Source of the DNA: Effrenium voratum
Taxonomy: Eukaryota; Sar; Dinophyceae; Suessiales; Symbiodiniaceae
DNA length: 64,000 nucleotides
Assembly: GCA_963377175.1 (NCBI GenBank)
Contig: CAUJNA010001491.1
Span: 652,011 to 716,010, forward strand
Reading direction: 5' to 3'
In this document: one piece after another, positions 62,094 to 64,000 of the stretch
Numbering within the stretch: position 1 is the stretch's first letter
Layout: each line of letters opens with the position of its first letter
Program-made: the position numbers and the translations under genes
The notes under the pieces: generated by a model
Databases searched by the model: none
Seen by the model: only the letters and a program-made list of their open reading frames with translations
Told to the model about the DNA's origin: nothing

Positions 62094-62184
<91 letters not shown>
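62094..62184 (+). repeat. (GGCT)n microsatellite
   Basis: More than 20 uninterrupted GGCT units. Confidence 0.95.
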
Positions 62185-62185
<1 letters not shown>

Positions 62186-62319
62186 CGTTGATTGCTTTTT
62201 GGCTTGCTTGTTTGGCTGGCTGGTTGGTCAGTTGCTAAATTCCGACCTGGAAGCCAACATTTGTGGGCAAACAGGCACGCCTCATGGACACCATGGCAAC
62301 TTGAGGGACACAATCTTGA

Positions 62320-62477
62320 TTGAATTTGGGTTGGATCTTTAGACATTAAGTTTGTCAGGGGAATCAAGGTTCTCCATGAAGCTAAACTCACTTTCTGTAT
62401 TGACTTTGTAGTGGGAATCAAGGTGCTCCACTGAATGAAGCTCTGCTTTCTTGGGCAGAGGGTCAACATCAAAGCTT
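62320..62477 (+). mobile_element. Family E element, long
   Basis: TTTGGGTTGGATCTTTAGAC to TTGGGCAGAGGGTCAACATC-AAAG, with an internal duplication of GGGAATCAAGGT. An exon-like stretch follows. Confidence 0.62.
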
Positions 62478-62572
62478 CCCTTGACTTCCCCAAGCCCGGC
62501 GGCGAAGTCTACTCCTTTTGGGGTGCAAGAGGGCGCAGCGCCAGTCCTCAAGCTGAAATGAAAAAGCCTACA
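62478..62572 (+). CDS. Exon-like open stretch, unknown
   Basis: ASLDFPKPGGEVYSFWGARG then RSASPQAEM. Lies exactly between a family E element (ends 62477) and a family C element (starts 62579). Confidence 0.4.
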
Positions 62573-62578
62573 TGTCTA

Positions 62579-62701
62579 GGTCCCCCAGCTGCCCTTGTAC
62601 CGTTTCTTTTTTGGGGGAGGGTTCCCCTACTAAAAGAAAGACTACGGAGAAGAAAAAAGAGAAGTTGGTACCCTTATTCTAAGCTCTCTACTGGAGGACC
62701 T
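62579..62701 (+). mobile_element. Family C TIR element
   Basis: A full-length copy, GGTCCCCCAGCTGCCC to CTCTACTGGAGGACCTT. The internal GGGGGAGGGTTCCCC is conserved. Confidence 0.8.
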
Positions 62702-63021
62702 TGTGTTTCGCGTGGGTAGCTTGACTCAAGGGCCTGGCGGCTTTCAGCACTCGTCAGCCGATGCGTGCGTTGTTTGTCCGACTTGACCTTCTCACGTAGT
62801 CGCGAAGCGGATTTTGTCCGTTGGTGGTTGCTTTGTTCTAGTTTGGGAGCAACGAGAAGGGGCGAGAAGGCAACCTGAAACCTTCGTTGCTGGGCTTGTC
62901 AAAGACGACCGAGAACTAGCCCATCCTATTAAACTTAGGTTGTGCCTGGCATTCGTTGGGCTTCAGACCACTTTGGGGTTGGAACACGCACCCCTCGGGC
63001 TGATTCTCCCGGGGGCAAAGT

Positions 63022-63146
63022 AAATGTTAACTCCGGATTTATAAACCCCAGGTTGATTAATGGGTGTCCCCTTTTAGTGGGGATTCATCACTTTTGGAGG
63101 GAACACCCCCCTGATAATGGGACGGTTAATTAATCCTGGGTCAACA
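63022..63146 (+). mobile_element. Family I TIR element
   Basis: TGTTAACTCCGGATTTATAA to TTAATTAATCCTGGGTCAAC, with GAGGGAACACCCCCCTGATA conserved from the copy at 6717. Confidence 0.85.
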
Positions 63147-63734
63147 GTAGTAAGATCAAAAAAACCATCAAACAGGGCAGTGACATGGATCCCGAGTTAT
63201 GGCCCACTGGGAAATCTCCAGGACGTGGGTACTCACAGCGGACCCTTGCAACCAGACTATGCAGGGATCGGACTTGGATTCCAAGAACGACATCTTTCAT
63301 ACAGACAGGCATGTGTTGCATGCTGGCAAGTGCTGTTTTTTGTATCGAAGTTGCCACTTGAGCATCGTTTGCAAGTTCAAATGCCGAAACAGGGGGTCTG
63401 TTAAAAGGAGTTTCTTCTCAAGATGGATGGCTGTTGGGTTCCACGTCAGTTTGTTGAGTAGAGCTTGTCCTGTGTCCGGTACATGATCCAATCCCAATGT
63501 AAGAAACATTAACTAGTGTGGGCCCTCAGCCGCTGGTATTCCTGGTGCCGTTGATATGCCGATTTCTGGACCACGGTGACATATCACTCCTGACATGCGC
63601 AGTTGATTGGAGAAAGGTAGTTCAGGTACCATGTATTTTCTCTTGGTTTGCTGTCCTAAACGAACAACCAACAAGAAGAGGCCAGTTTCCCCGCATGGAG
63701 CATGCGGCATCAACTGAAAGTCGGGGCTTTTTCG

Positions 63735-63809
63735 CCTCTCAAAGCCTCTCAGGAGCTTCAGGAGCTGAAATTGTCCTCGGTCCAGGCTGGCCGAGTTCCG
63801 ACGTGCAAG
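63735..63809 (+). CDS. Exon-like open stretch with GT donor, unknown
   Basis: LKASQELQELKLSSVQAGRV then PTCK, followed by GTAATTTC at 63810. A 146-codon reverse-strand frame overlaps it, but the forward reading has the splice-like edge. Confidence 0.35.
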
Positions 63810-63897
63810 GTAATTTCTCCGGGGAGGTTGGGCATACTTGGTATCAATCAGAGCGTGCGTTGCCCTGTACACGGGTTTCCCACATTGAAGTGCTGAA

Positions 63898-63984
63898 CGA
63901 CGTACTGCGGACAAGATCTTGCACCAGTCAGGCCAACTGCCGGATTTTGTCAATCCACAGTACCCAGCTTGGCCCAGCCGATGA
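63898..63984 (+). CDS. Probable terminal exon, unknown gene
   Basis: ERRTADKILHQSGQLPDFVN, PQYPAWPSR and TGA at 63982. Proline/aromatic composition typical of coding sequence. Could belong with the stretch at 63735. Confidence 0.4.
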   Translation, partial: RRTADKILHQSGQLPDFVNPQYPAWPSR

Positions 63985-64000
63985 CACGTTGCACATGTCG

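Noticed and set aside
61669..62493. A 274-codon reverse frame with an ASQP repeat
   Set aside because: It depends on the GGCT array; the forward strand has better exon-like segments and nothing in the reverse frame resembles a family.

Overview
The window looks like nuclear DNA of a dinoflagellate. This rests on four things seen in the sequence: a long degenerate CCCTAAA (telomere-type) tract, a decayed GC-rich RT/RNase H retrotransposon, very low coding density with tiny exons, and dozens of short terminal-inverted-repeat (TIR) elements that in places form whole introns with GA, GC or GT donors. Dinoflagellate genomes are known for GC/GA donors and for transposon-like introns (introners). 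The species cannot be told from the sequence alone. No bacterial-type operon, tRNA, rRNA, CRISPR array or spliced-leader gene was found.

The one clearly identifiable gene is a poly(A)-specific ribonuclease (PARN-type deadenylase) on the + strand, from about 33.17 kb to 48.89 kb. It is split into at least 14 short exons (34-190 bp). With the junctions proposed here, the frame stays open through about 597 codons, close to the usual PARN length. All five DEDDh catalytic residues are present, spread over three exons. The N-terminal exon with the start codon was not found.

Layout: 0-21 kb holds short TIR elements, AT and AG simple repeats and isolated exon-like open stretches with no recognised family. 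21.0-22.8 kb is a CTCCTGGT array followed by degenerate telomere-like repeat with a ~350 bp higher-order period. 22.8-33.1 kb is again TIR elements and repeats. 33.2-48.9 kb is the PARN gene; its first resolved intron carries an AT-rich block of foreign composition (34.15-35.6 kb), a GGTCC palindromic array (36.8-37.16 kb) and many elements. 49-51.2 kb has two exon-like open stretches that end in stops. 51.29-54.80 kb is a 5'-truncated, frame-broken non-LTR retrotransposon inserted in a family C element, with a 7-bp target duplication. 54.8-64 kb has more TIR elements, a ~73 bp minisatellite, a GGCT array and more unassigned exon-like stretches.

The most interesting signal is the short elements. 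About 20 families of ~50-150 bp were recognised by eye (lettered A-W here for reference). Many end in AG, and several lie exactly between PARN exons, where the target-site duplication supplies the donor (GATT, GTTT, GATC) and the element end supplies the AG acceptor. Nested insertions (T in A, C in B, A in V, retrotransposon in C) show that several families were mobile at different times.
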